Source: an uncultured Collinsella sp. (GTDB lineage: Bacteria; Actinomycetota; Coriobacteriia; Coriobacteriales; Coriobacteriaceae). From it: a DNA stretch of 8,552 nt. This document shows positions 1 through 6,023 of this stretch, one piece after another. Where the stretch lies: the NCBI GenBank assembly GCA_902478885.1, contig CABSMS010000089.1:1-8552 (forward strand), written 5' to 3'. The notes under the pieces were generated by a model. That model saw only the letters and a program-made list of their open reading frames with translations. It did not search any database and was not told where the DNA came from. Each line of letters opens with the position of its first letter. The stretch's first letter is position 1. A program made the position numbers and the translations under genes.

Positions 1-26
1 GGCTCGGAGATGTGTATAAGAGACAG
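1..26. other. Nextera transposase adapter remnant (not genomic)
   Basis: The first 26 bases end with AGATGTGTATAAGAGACAG, the 19-bp Tn5 mosaic end, preceded by GGCTCGG, as in the Illumina Nextera read-2 adapter. The matching reverse-complement remnant closes the window. This is library adapter left on the contig. Any reading frame that starts here, giving spurious N-termini such as MYKRQ or MCIRDR, is an artefact. Confidence 0.97.
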
Positions 27-1073
27 GAAGAACCTGTCTTGCGCGATGCCTGCGATATCGACCGCGTTTTCCCGCGCGCGCCCTTTGTGCCGGCCGACCA
101 CGGCGACCTGGCCGAGCGCTGCGAGACCATCCTCGACCTGCAGACTGCGGGCCTCAAGACCCGCCTCGCCCATACGGGTACCAAGGCTGCGGTCATCGGC
201 CTTTCGGGCGGCTTGGACTCCACGCTGGCACTGCTTGTGACCGTGCGTGCCTTCGATGCACTGGGGCTGTCGCGCACGGGTATCACGGCGGTTTCCATGC
301 CCGGCTTTGGCACGACGCACCGCACTAAGTCCAATGCCGAGTCGCTCGCTCGTGACTTGGGTGTGAGCTTCCGCGAGGTCTCAATCCATGCTGCCGTGGA
401 ACAGCACTTTAAGGATATCGAGCATGATCCGGCCGTGCAGGACGTGACCTACGAGAACAGCCAGGCGCGCGAGCGTACGCAGATTCTGATGGATCTGGCC
501 AACCAGGCTGGCGGTTTTGTCATTGGCACGGGCGACCTGTCGGAGCTGGCGCTCGGCTGGGCTACCTATAACGGCGACCACATGAGCATGTACGCCGTCA
601 ACGCGAGCGTGCCCAAGACGCTTGTGCGCCATCTGGTGCGTTATGCGGCTGATGTCTTTGGCGGGCGCATTGCCGAGGTCTTGCTCGATATCCTCGACAC
701 GCCGGTGTCCCCCGAGCTTCTGCCGCCCACGGGCGACGGCGAGATTGCGCAGAAGACCGAGGATTTGGTGGGCCCGTACGAGCTGCACGACTACTTCCTC
801 TACTACCTGCTGCGTTTTGGCTTTGAGCCTGGCAAGATCTACCGCATGGCGCTCAAGAGCTTCGAGGGCGTCTACGACGCCAAGACCGTCCACACGTGGC
901 TACGTACGTTCTACCGTCGCTTCTTTGCCCAGCAGTTTAAGCGCAGCTGCCTGCCCGATGGTCCCAAGGTGGGCTCGGTGACGCTCAGCCCGCGCGGCGA
1001 TTGGCGTATGCCGAGTGACGCTAGCTCGCGTCTGTGGCTTGCGCAGATCGACGCGCTCAATCCAGTTGACTAA
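27..1073 (+). CDS. nadE: Glutamine-dependent NAD+ synthetase, C-terminal synthetase domain (5' truncated)
   Basis: NadE adenylates nicotinic acid adenine dinucleotide with ATP and amidates it to NAD+ in the cytosol, the last step of NAD biosynthesis. The visible 348 residues carry the PP-loop ATP pyrophosphatase signature SGGLDS (visible residues 60-65), MPGFGTT (91-97), and the family block GTGDLSELALGW (167-178) followed by YNGDHMSMYAVNASVPKTLV. The C-terminal tail is typical of the long glutamine-dependent form. That form carries an N-terminal nitrilase-type glutaminase domain of about 300 residues, which is missing here because the contig is cut, not because of mutation. The first genuine codon is GAA at 27; codons before it come from adapter. 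The frame is intact to TAA at 1071-1073. A strong terminator-like hairpin follows 68 nt downstream. The assignment is secure; that a glutaminase domain precedes it is inferred from the leading segment before the synthetase core. Confidence 0.95.
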   Translation, partial: EEPVLRDACDIDRVFPRAPFVPADHGDLAERCETILDLQTAGLKTRLAHTGTKAAVIGLSGGLDSTLALLVTVRAFDALGLSRTGITAVSMPGFGTTHRTKSNAESLARDLGVSFREVSIHAAVEQHFKDIEHDPAVQDVTYENSQARERTQILMDLANQAGGFVIGTGDLSELALGWATYNGDHMSMYAVNASVPKTLVRHLVRYAADVFGGRIAEVLLDILDTPVSPELLPPTGDGEIAQKTEDLVGPYELHDYFLYYLLRFGFEPGKIYRMALKSFEGVYDAKTVHTWLRTFYRRFFAQQFKRSCLPDGPKVGSVTLSPRGDWRMPSDASSRLWLAQIDALNPVD

Positions 1074-1084
1074 GGTTGGCTAAA

Positions 1085-1140
1085 TTGAACCAATACGGGG
1101 GTTGCAAGCGTTACACTTTTGCAATCTGATGGCCCGTATC
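1085..1140 (+). promoter_or_regulatory. Possible promoter/operator region upstream of the aminotransferase
   Basis: TTGCAA (1102-1107) and TCTGAT (1125-1130) are 17 nt apart and each matches four of six consensus bases, so they could serve as -35 and -10. The self-complementary TTGCAA recurs at 1119-1124, and the pair is enclosed by a perfect 7-bp inverted repeat, ATACGGG (1093-1099) and CCCGTAT (1133-1139). The nested symmetry suggests an operator or a folded leader. Any promoter for the downstream gene has to lie at or above this region, because only 18 nt separate the following hairpin's T-tract from the start codon. No regulator can be named. Confidence 0.3.
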
Positions 1141-1141
1141 G

Positions 1142-1173
1142 CGCGGCGCTCTTGTCGGAGCGCCGCGTTTTTT
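1142..1173 (+). terminator. Strong intrinsic terminator-like hairpin between nadE and the aminotransferase
   Basis: A perfect 10-bp GC-rich stem (1142-1151 with 1158-1167), a 6-nt loop TTGTCG and six T residues (1168-1173) form a textbook intrinsic terminator. It probably ends nadE transcription. Its T-tract lies only 18 nt before the aminotransferase ATG, so it may also sit inside that gene's leader and act as an attenuator. Confidence 0.85.
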
Positions 1174-1191
1174 ATATCGAAAGGTGGCGCC

Positions 1192-2355
1192 ATGCAGGCA
1201 TCGCAGCGTCTCGACCGCTTTGGCGCGGAGGTCTTCGCCTCGCTCAACAACAAGCTTCTCGCGCTGAAGGCTCAGGGCAAGACCATTTACAACATGAGCG
1301 TGGGCACGCCCGACTTTAAGCCGTACGACCACGTGGTCGAGGCGCTCACGCAGGCAGCCCAAGATCCCGAGATGTGGAAGTATGCCCTGCGCGACCTGCC
1401 CGAACTCAAGCAGGCCGTGTGCGATTACTATGAGCGTCGCTTTGGCGTTTCGGGCATTACGCCGTCTATGGTGCAGTCGTGCAACGGCACGCAGGAGGGG
1501 GTGGGCCATTTGGGCCTTGCCCTGCTCGATCCGGGTGACACCATTTTGGTTCCCGATCCGTGCTACCCGGTCTTTGAGGCGGGTGCCAAGATCGCCGATG
1601 CCAAGCTCGAATACTATCCGCTGGTTGCCGAGCACAATTACCTGCCCTATGTGGCGGGTATCGATCCCGAGGTGGCCGATCGTGCCAAATATATGATCGT
1701 GTCGCTGCCCGCGAACCCGGTCGGCTCGGTGGGCACTCCCGAGGTCTACGAGGAGATCATCGCTTTCGCCCGCGAGCACGACCTGCTCATCGTCCATGAC
1801 AACGCGTACTCCGACATCGTGTTCGACGGCGAGCCGGGCGGCAGCTTCTTGCAGTATCCCGGCGCGCTCGAGGTGGGCGTTGAGTTCTTCTCGCTCTCCA
1901 AGTCGTTTAACGTCACCGGTGCGCGTATCGGCTTTTTGGTCGGCCGCGAGGATGTGGTCTCAGCCTTTGCCAAGCTGCGCGGCCAGATCGACTTTGGTAT
2001 GTTCTTCCCGATCCAGAAGGCCGCCATCGCTTGCTTGAACGGTCCGCGCGATGAGGTCGAGGCGCAGCGTCTGAAGTACCAGGAACGCCGCGATGCCCTG
2101 TGCGACGGTCTTGAGGGCCTGGGCTGGGAGCGTCCCAACGCGCATGGCTCTATGTTTGTGTGGGCCAAGCTTCCCGGTGGTCGCACCGATTCCATGGCGT
2201 TTTGCGAGGAGCTTATGGAGAAGGCCGGCGTTGTGGTGACGCCGGGCGCGAGCTTTGGCCCTTCGGGCGAGGGGCACGTGCGTATGGCACTGGTCTTGCC
2301 GCCCGATCAGATCGCTTTGGCTGTCGAGGCCATTCGCGAGGCGGGCCTGTATTAG
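1192..2355 (+). CDS. Class I/II PLP-dependent aminotransferase
   Basis: This is a 387-residue cytosolic fold-type I aminotransferase that moves an amino group between an amino acid and a 2-oxo acid using pyridoxal phosphate. Visible signatures are NMSVGTPDF near residues 34-42, WKYALRDLPELK (62-73), SLPANPVGSV (171-180) with the cofactor-contacting Asn175, D203-N-A-Y206, and the Schiff-base lysine K237 in LSKSFNVTGARIGF, with Arg364 (GHVRMAL) in the usual position for the substrate carboxylate. The ATG at 1192 is chosen because AAGGTGG (1181-1187) lies 4 nt upstream; an upstream in-frame TTG at 1102 would run through the terminator hairpin. The general fold is clear but the substrate is not. 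It resembles PatA, DapL and alanine/aspartate aminotransferase-type proteins. Since an acetyl-pathway DAP cluster lies 4 kb away, N-acetyl-LL-diaminopimelate aminotransferase is one candidate, so no symbol is given. Confidence 0.92.
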   Translation: MQASQRLDRFGAEVFASLNNKLLALKAQGKTIYNMSVGTPDFKPYDHVVEALTQAAQDPEMWKYALRDLPELKQAVCDYYERRFGVSGITPSMVQSCNGTQEGVGHLGLALLDPGDTILVPDPCYPVFEAGAKIADAKLEYYPLVAEHNYLPYVAGIDPEVADRAKYMIVSLPANPVGSVGTPEVYEEIIAFAREHDLLIVHDNAYSDIVFDGEPGGSFLQYPGALEVGVEFFSLSKSFNVTGARIGFLVGREDVVSAFAKLRGQIDFGMFFPIQKAAIACLNGPRDEVEAQRLKYQERRDALCDGLEGLGWERPNAHGSMFVWAKLPGGRTDSMAFCEELMEKAGVVVTPGASFGPSGEGHVRMALVLPPDQIALAVEAIREAGLY

Positions 2356-2395
2356 AAACCTATTTCGACTCGTCAATAGCTCGAAACCGATTTCG
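2355..2395. promoter_or_regulatory. Two operator-like near-identical palindromic motifs upstream of ldh
   Basis: GAAACCTATTTCG (2355-2367) and GAAACCGATTTCG (2383-2395) differ at one base and have 28-nt spacing. The second extends to CGAAA-N4-TTTCG, a symmetric half-site arrangement. They lie in an unusually AT-rich spacer (2356-2470) between the aminotransferase stop and the ldh leader. The layout fits a pair of repressor or activator sites, but no known regulator's consensus is recognised. Confidence 0.3.
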
Positions 2396-2461
2396 TGCAG
2401 TTATTTTACGAATTCTGCAAACAATTTCGGTAAACGGTCGATTTTTGGCTGCGAATAGGGG

Positions 2462-2529
2462 CATAATCAAAGTCCCGATTGGATGTATTGGGATTACGGC
2501 AAGCCGCTCGGGTCGTTCCCGGGCGGCTT
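2462..2529 (+). promoter_or_regulatory. ldh leader: -10-like box and two successive hairpins
   Basis: CATAAT (2462-2467) is a good -10 match, without a convincing -35. It is followed by a 7-bp hairpin with one G-T pair (2473-2479 with 2487-2493, extendable outward to 2471/2495). A stronger 12-bp hairpin follows (2501-2512 with 2518-2529, one G-T pair, 5-nt loop). The T-tract after the second hairpin is weak (GTTTGTGG). If transcription starts near 2474, the hairpins form the 5' leader of ldh, ending 27 nt before its ATG. The second hairpin could alternatively be the terminator of the aminotransferase. Confidence 0.4.
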
Positions 2530-2556
2530 GTTTGTGGAGAGAGATGGGAGTTTCTA

Positions 2557-3507
2557 ATGGTTAACGAGAAGAAGGTCGCTATTGTCGGTTGCGGTTTCGT
2601 CGGTTCGTCTTCGGCGTTCGCTCTGATGCAGAGTGGTCTGTTCTCCGAGATGGTCCTCATCGACGTGGACAAGAACCGCGCCGAGGGTGAGGCTCTGGAT
2701 ATCGCGCACGGCATGACGTTTGCCGAGCCGATGAAGATCTACGCCGGCGATTATTCCGATGTCGCCGATGCCGCCATGATCGTCGTCACCGCTGGCGCTG
2801 CCCAGAAGCCCGGTGAGACCCGCCTGGACCTGGTCAACAAGAACGTAAACATCTTTAAGTCCATTATCCCCGAGATTAAGAAGTCCGGCTTCGACGGCAT
2901 TCTGCTAATCGTCTCCAACCCGGTTGATGTTCTGACCTATGCTGCCATTAAGATGTCCGGCCTGCCCGAGGGCCATGTCATCGGTTCCGGCACCGTGCTC
3001 GACACTGGCCGTCTGCAGCAGATGCTTGGTGCCCACGTCGAGGTTGACCCGCGCGATGTCCAGGCCTATGTCATGGGCGAGCACGGCGACTCCGAGTTTG
3101 TCGCTTGGTCCAGCGCTCAGGTTGCCGGCGTTCCGCTGAACACCTTCTGTGAGCTTCACGGCCACCTGGAGCATGAGGCTGCCGAGAAGCGTATCGCCGA
3201 GGACGTCAAAAACTCCGCCTACACCATCATCGAGAAGAAGCACGCCACCTACTATGGCGTCGCCATGGCCGTCAAGCGCATCTGCACCGCCGTCATGCGC
3301 GATGAGCAGACCGTTCTGCCCGTCTCCTCGCTCATGGTGGGCGAGTATGGCCTGTCCGATCTTGCCATCTCCATGCCGACCGTCGTCGGCCGCGATGGCG
3401 TTGTCTGCCGCGTCCCCGTGCCGCTGGACGATGACGAGCAGCATGAGCTCACCGCCTCCGCCAAGGCCCTCAAGGACATCATCGACAGCGTCGACTTCTC
3501 CTGCTAA
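2557..3507 (+). CDS. ldh: L-lactate dehydrogenase (NAD-dependent)
   Basis: This enzyme reduces pyruvate to L-lactate while reoxidising NADH in the cytosol, closing the redox balance of fermentation. The 316 residues match the family's usual length. Visible are the Rossmann motif GCGFVG (11-16), the NAD-selecting Asp36, and the mobile loop QKPGETR (83-89). Gln83 (Gln102 in classical numbering) marks lactate rather than malate dehydrogenase. The catalytic residues Arg89, Asp149, Arg152 and His176 (GEHGD) are all present. The ATG at 2557 has GGGAG 6 nt upstream; an earlier in-frame start would fall inside the leader hairpins and would add residues not normal for the family. Positions that hold the fructose-1,6-bisphosphate-binding Arg173 and His188 in Bacillus LDH are Gln154 and Gln169 here. 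The gene appears monocistronic, with its own leader and a strong terminator. Confidence 0.96.
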   Translation: MVNEKKVAIVGCGFVGSSSAFALMQSGLFSEMVLIDVDKNRAEGEALDIAHGMTFAEPMKIYAGDYSDVADAAMIVVTAGAAQKPGETRLDLVNKNVNIFKSIIPEIKKSGFDGILLIVSNPVDVLTYAAIKMSGLPEGHVIGSGTVLDTGRLQQMLGAHVEVDPRDVQAYVMGEHGDSEFVAWSSAQVAGVPLNTFCELHGHLEHEAAEKRIAEDVKNSAYTIIEKKHATYYGVAMAVKRICTAVMRDEQTVLPVSSLMVGEYGLSDLAISMPTVVGRDGVVCRVPVPLDDDEQHELTASAKALKDIIDSVDFSC

Positions 3508-3538
3508 ATCAAGCTCTTTTGGGCAACAGACTACAATG

Positions 3539-3574
3539 AAAGGCGTCCGGGCCACACGGTCCGGGCGCCTTTTT
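3539..3574 (+). terminator. Intrinsic terminator of ldh
   Basis: A 13-bp stem (3541-3553 with 3558-3570, two G-T pairs) with loop ACAC is followed by TTTT (3571-3574); flanking A-T pairs extend it. It begins about 30 nt after the ldh stop. The downstream palindromic repeat starts immediately at the end of the T-tract. Confidence 0.88.
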
Positions 3575-3604
3575 GGTGCGAGGGGGTCAGGTTACTTTGC
3601 ACCA
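3574..3604 (+). repeat. Palindromic repeat element, left copy
   Basis: The element is bounded by TGGTGC and GCACCA, which can pair as a 6-bp stem, and has the internal core CAGGTTACTTTGCACC. Its 29-bp body (3575-3603) matches the reverse complement of 4801-4829 at 24 of 29 positions, so the two copies flank the DUF2974 gene in opposite orientation. A further TGCACCA follows at 3611-3617. REP-like elements mobilised by RAYT transposases have this size and symmetry, but no such transposase is present here. Confidence 0.65.
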
Positions 3605-3634
3605 CCTCAATGCACCATAGTTGATGGGAGGGCC

Positions 3635-4795
3635 ATGTCGGATTCGCCTAATTTTTTGACCTATGCCCAGACGGCGTTTGATCCGTTTGAGGAACGGCCG
3701 TTCTGCGCGGTGGATAGCCTGGTCTTTGCGTGGTTGTCCTATTTGCGTTTGCCGGGTGATATGGCGGAGCTGACGAACTGGCAGGGCCTAGACGTACGCG
3801 AGCTGCTGCGCGCCGAGTGCTACCAAGACATGATTGGCGACCTGTGGGATCCGGAGGGGAGCCGTGCCCTGTTGGAGGCTGTGGCAGCAAGCCCTCGCTA
3901 CCGTGGCGTTCGTGTTTGCGGCTATCGTAGCGTGAGTGATGCCGAGACAACGGAGCAGTTTGCGGCCATGACGTTCCGATTTCCGGCGGGGTTTAGCTAT
4001 CTTGCCTTCCGGGGGACCGACAGCACGATTGTGGGCTGGAAAGAGGACTTTAACATGGCGTTCCGGTGTCCTGTGCCGGCCCAGGAATCCGCGGCGCGTT
4101 ATGTAGACGAGGCGGCGGATGCGATTGACGGGCCGCTTTTGTGCGGAGGTCATTCCAAGGGTGGAAACCTTGCGGTGTACGGTGCGGCGATGTGCCCCGA
4201 TGTCGCCCGTGAGCGAATCGAACGGGCGTATTCCCATGATGGTCCGGGCTTCGTCGAGGAGTTTCTGAGCGGCAACGCCTTCGCCGACCTATCCGGTCGA
4301 ATCGACAAGACGCTACCTCGGTCGTCAATCTTTGGCATGATGTTCGAGACACAGGAGGACTATGCCATCGTTGAGAGCACCGAGTTCAGCCTGCTTCAGC
4401 ATAATCCCTTTAGCTGGGTGGTTGATGGTCGCGACTTCGTGTACTGTGAGCGCCTGTCCGCCGGTGCTCGATACGTTGATGGCTCCATTCGCGAGATGCT
4501 GCTTGCGGTGTCGCCTAGCGAGCGCGAGCGTTTTGTAGATGCGTTGTTCTCCGTGCTTGAGGCTACGGGTGCTGAGCGGTTTGCGGATATCGCTGGGAAT
4601 CTGCGCGAGAGCCTGCCCGTGATGCTCCAGGCTGCGCAAGGCTTTGACAAGGATACGCGACGCTTTGTCTCGCAGACTATCGTTGCGATTCTTAAGTGTG
4701 CGCTTCTGCCCAAACGTCCCCAGATCGACATGCCCGCTGCCGGCAAGAGCTTGGCAGAACAGCTCGAGGCTTGGCAGTCCGAGCTCCTGCGCTAA
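3635..4795 (+). CDS. DUF2974 (Mbeg1-like) alpha/beta-hydrolase family protein
   Basis: This 386-residue protein looks like a cytosolic serine hydrolase of the DUF2974/Mbeg1-like group; its substrate is unknown. The nucleophile elbow GGHSKGGNLA (171-180) puts Ser174 in the GxSxG position. It is preceded by a lipase-like segment YLAFRGTDSTIVGWKEDF (122-139) and followed by HDGPGF (201-206), a recurring block in this family. His255 in LLQHNPFSW is a possible triad histidine. The N-terminal MSDSPNFLTYAQTAFDPFEERPF resembles the conserved start of such proteins. No signal peptide or membrane helix is seen. ATG 3635 is the only sensible start, with GGAGG 3 nt upstream; extending the frame further back would overlap ldh. 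The gene stands alone between two inverted palindromic elements. Family membership is from recalled motifs and catalysis is inferred. Confidence 0.85.
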   Translation: MSDSPNFLTYAQTAFDPFEERPFCAVDSLVFAWLSYLRLPGDMAELTNWQGLDVRELLRAECYQDMIGDLWDPEGSRALLEAVAASPRYRGVRVCGYRSVSDAETTEQFAAMTFRFPAGFSYLAFRGTDSTIVGWKEDFNMAFRCPVPAQESAARYVDEAADAIDGPLLCGGHSKGGNLAVYGAAMCPDVARERIERAYSHDGPGFVEEFLSGNAFADLSGRIDKTLPRSSIFGMMFETQEDYAIVESTEFSLLQHNPFSWVVDGRDFVYCERLSAGARYVDGSIREMLLAVSPSERERFVDALFSVLEATGAERFADIAGNLRESLPVMLQAAQGFDKDTRRFVSQTIVAILKCALLPKRPQIDMPAAGKSLAEQLEAWQSELLR

Positions 4796-4799
4796 CCAT

Positions 4800-4830
4800 T
4801 GGTGCAAAGCAACCTGTCCCCGATGCACCA
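4800..4830 (-). repeat. Palindromic repeat element, right (inverted) copy
   Basis: This is the counterpart of the element at 3574-3604 on the opposite strand, sharing 24 of 29 body positions. Its ends TTGGTGCA (4799-4806) and TGCACCAA (4824-4831) pair perfectly over 8 bp, a stronger stem than in the left copy. It starts 4 nt after the stop of the hydrolase gene, so it would also form the 3' end hairpin of that transcript, although no T-tract follows. Confidence 0.65.
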
Positions 4831-4862
4831 ATCTTCGATGCGCCTGGGGCGGGATCGACCGC

Positions 4863-4868
4863 TATACT
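4863..4868 (+). promoter_or_regulatory. Candidate -10 box for the nucleoid-associated protein gene
   Basis: TATACT matches five of six bases of the sigma-70-type -10 consensus and lies 38 nt before the preferred start codon, giving a leader of roughly 30 nt. No good -35 is seen at normal spacing. Confidence 0.4.
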
Positions 4869-4906
4869 GGTTCGTGCCGAAATCGATCTAGAACGGAATG
4901 CCGTAT

Positions 4907-5911
4907 ATGAAAATCAATCACGCGATTCTGCATATCCTGGACTTTGACTCTGCCGTGAACGTTATGAGCCAGCGCGAGTTGGATATCGAAAGCCGTACCG
5001 TGCGCAACTTCGTAACCACGCATCTGCGCCGCGCACGCACCTCGGCCGATAATAAACGCGCCACGTTTGCCGAGAATTCTGCGTTTGGCGGCGAGCTCAA
5101 GGGCTATTTCTTTGGCGAGCGCGATTTCGTGGACCTGTCGCAGCAGATTGCGGAGTTTATCTCCTCCGAGCTCACCAAAGCCGAGAAAGCCGAGTCCACC
5201 GACGTGCTTGTGGCGGACTTTGACGATGATGGGGATGCCCGCTGGTTTGCCGTGATGCTGCTGGGCTCCAAGCAGGCATTCATGCACGAAGTGGGTCGCG
5301 AGGAGGGGGAGGTGCGCAACGACATCGCGCGCCACTACGCCATTCTGCCGAACCCTTCGCAAAAGGTGCCGAGCTATGCCATCGTGCGTGCAAGCACCAT
5401 GGAGATCGGCTATGTGGATAAGAAGCGCAAGATTGCCGGCGAGGATCGCATGCTCATTCCCGACGGCCTGCTGCAATGCGACACGGGCGTTTCGGGCAAG
5501 GAGGTCATCGACACGGTGACGCGCGTGGTCGAGGAAGTCGCCGAGGAGCACGGCGCCAACACGGCCGTGGCGCTCGCCAAGGTTAAGGCCGCTGTGGCCG
5601 AGAAGGTTGAAGATGACGAGGAGCTGCCGCCTTGGGATATCGTTGATGAGGTCTTTGAGGACGAGCCGGTCATCAAGGAAAGCGTGCGCGCGGCACTGAC
5701 TGAGGAGAAGGTGCCTGAGCGTGTGCCCGTGGAGCGCAAGCAGGTCGAACGCGCGGCGGTGCGCAACCACAAGATCCGTACCGACACGGGCATCGAGATC
5801 AGCTTCCCGGCCGAGATGGGTTCGAACTCTGAGTACATCGAGTTTGTCAACGAGCCCAACGGCCTCATCTCCATCGAGCTCAAGAACATCGGAAGTATTG
5901 AGAATCGATAA
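4907..5911 (+). CDS. Nucleoid-associated protein, YejK/NdpA family
   Basis: This 334-residue protein resembles the 37-kDa nucleoid-associated family (PF04245), whose E. coli member YejK has about the same length. Those proteins associate with the chromosome; the biochemical role is poorly defined. The N-terminal INHAILHILDFD block (3-14), the central LLGSKQAFMHEV and YAILPNPSQKVPSYAIV region, and the C-terminal block from KIRTDTGIEISFPAEM to GLISIELKNIGSI are the recognisable signatures. A Glu/Lys/Val-rich charged linker lies around residues 215-285. ATG 4907 is preferred over the in-frame ATG at 4898, because ACGGA (4893-4897) is 9 nt before 4907 but abuts 4898, and homologues start at MKINHAILH. 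It appears to be transcribed alone and ends at a bidirectional terminator. The family call is from recall of conserved blocks. Confidence 0.85.
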   Translation: MKINHAILHILDFDSAVNVMSQRELDIESRTVRNFVTTHLRRARTSADNKRATFAENSAFGGELKGYFFGERDFVDLSQQIAEFISSELTKAEKAESTDVLVADFDDDGDARWFAVMLLGSKQAFMHEVGREEGEVRNDIARHYAILPNPSQKVPSYAIVRASTMEIGYVDKKRKIAGEDRMLIPDGLLQCDTGVSGKEVIDTVTRVVEEVAEEHGANTAVALAKVKAAVAEKVEDDEELPPWDIVDEVFEDEPVIKESVRAALTEEKVPERVPVERKQVERAAVRNHKIRTDTGIEISFPAEMGSNSEYIEFVNEPNGLISIELKNIGSIENR

Positions 5912-5936
5912 ACTGCTCTTGGACGTTGCAAAAAAC

Positions 5937-5971
5937 AAAGGCCGAAGCCTTTTGGGACTTCGGCCTTTTTT
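5937..5971. terminator. Bidirectional intrinsic terminator
   Basis: A perfect 11-bp stem (5937-5947 with 5958-5968) built on AAGGCCGAAG/CTTCGGCCTT is followed on the + strand by six T residues (5966-5971). It is preceded by six A residues (5930-5935), which give a T-tract on the - strand. It ends the nucleoid-protein gene on the + strand and can stop leftward transcripts arriving from the dap cluster. Confidence 0.9.
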
Positions 5972-6023
5972 GTTTTCGGCTTGGTTGCTGACATTGCGCC
6001 GCAGGTTGAGCTCACGTCAGCGA

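Noticed and set aside
12..26. Apparent GTG start and N-terminus MYKRQ for the NAD synthetase
   Set aside because: These codons are adapter sequence; the gene is 5' truncated and its first genuine codon is at 27.
2905..3555. 216-codon open frame on the - strand
   Set aside because: It is antisense to ldh, low-complexity Gly/Asp/Val-rich, with no family resemblance and it would start inside the ldh terminator.
3149..3634. Upstream extension of the DUF2974 frame
   Set aside because: It runs through ldh in another frame and through the ldh terminator; the RBS-supported ATG at 3635 fits the family.
4898..4906. ATG at 4898 as the start of the nucleoid-associated protein
   Set aside because: The purine-rich ACGGA abuts it with no spacing, whereas it is 9 nt from the ATG at 4907, where homologues begin.
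4862..5938. Long 358-codon open frame on the - strand
   Set aside because: It is antisense to the YejK/NdpA-like gene, has no recognisable domain, and is explained by G/C-rich codon positions of the real gene.
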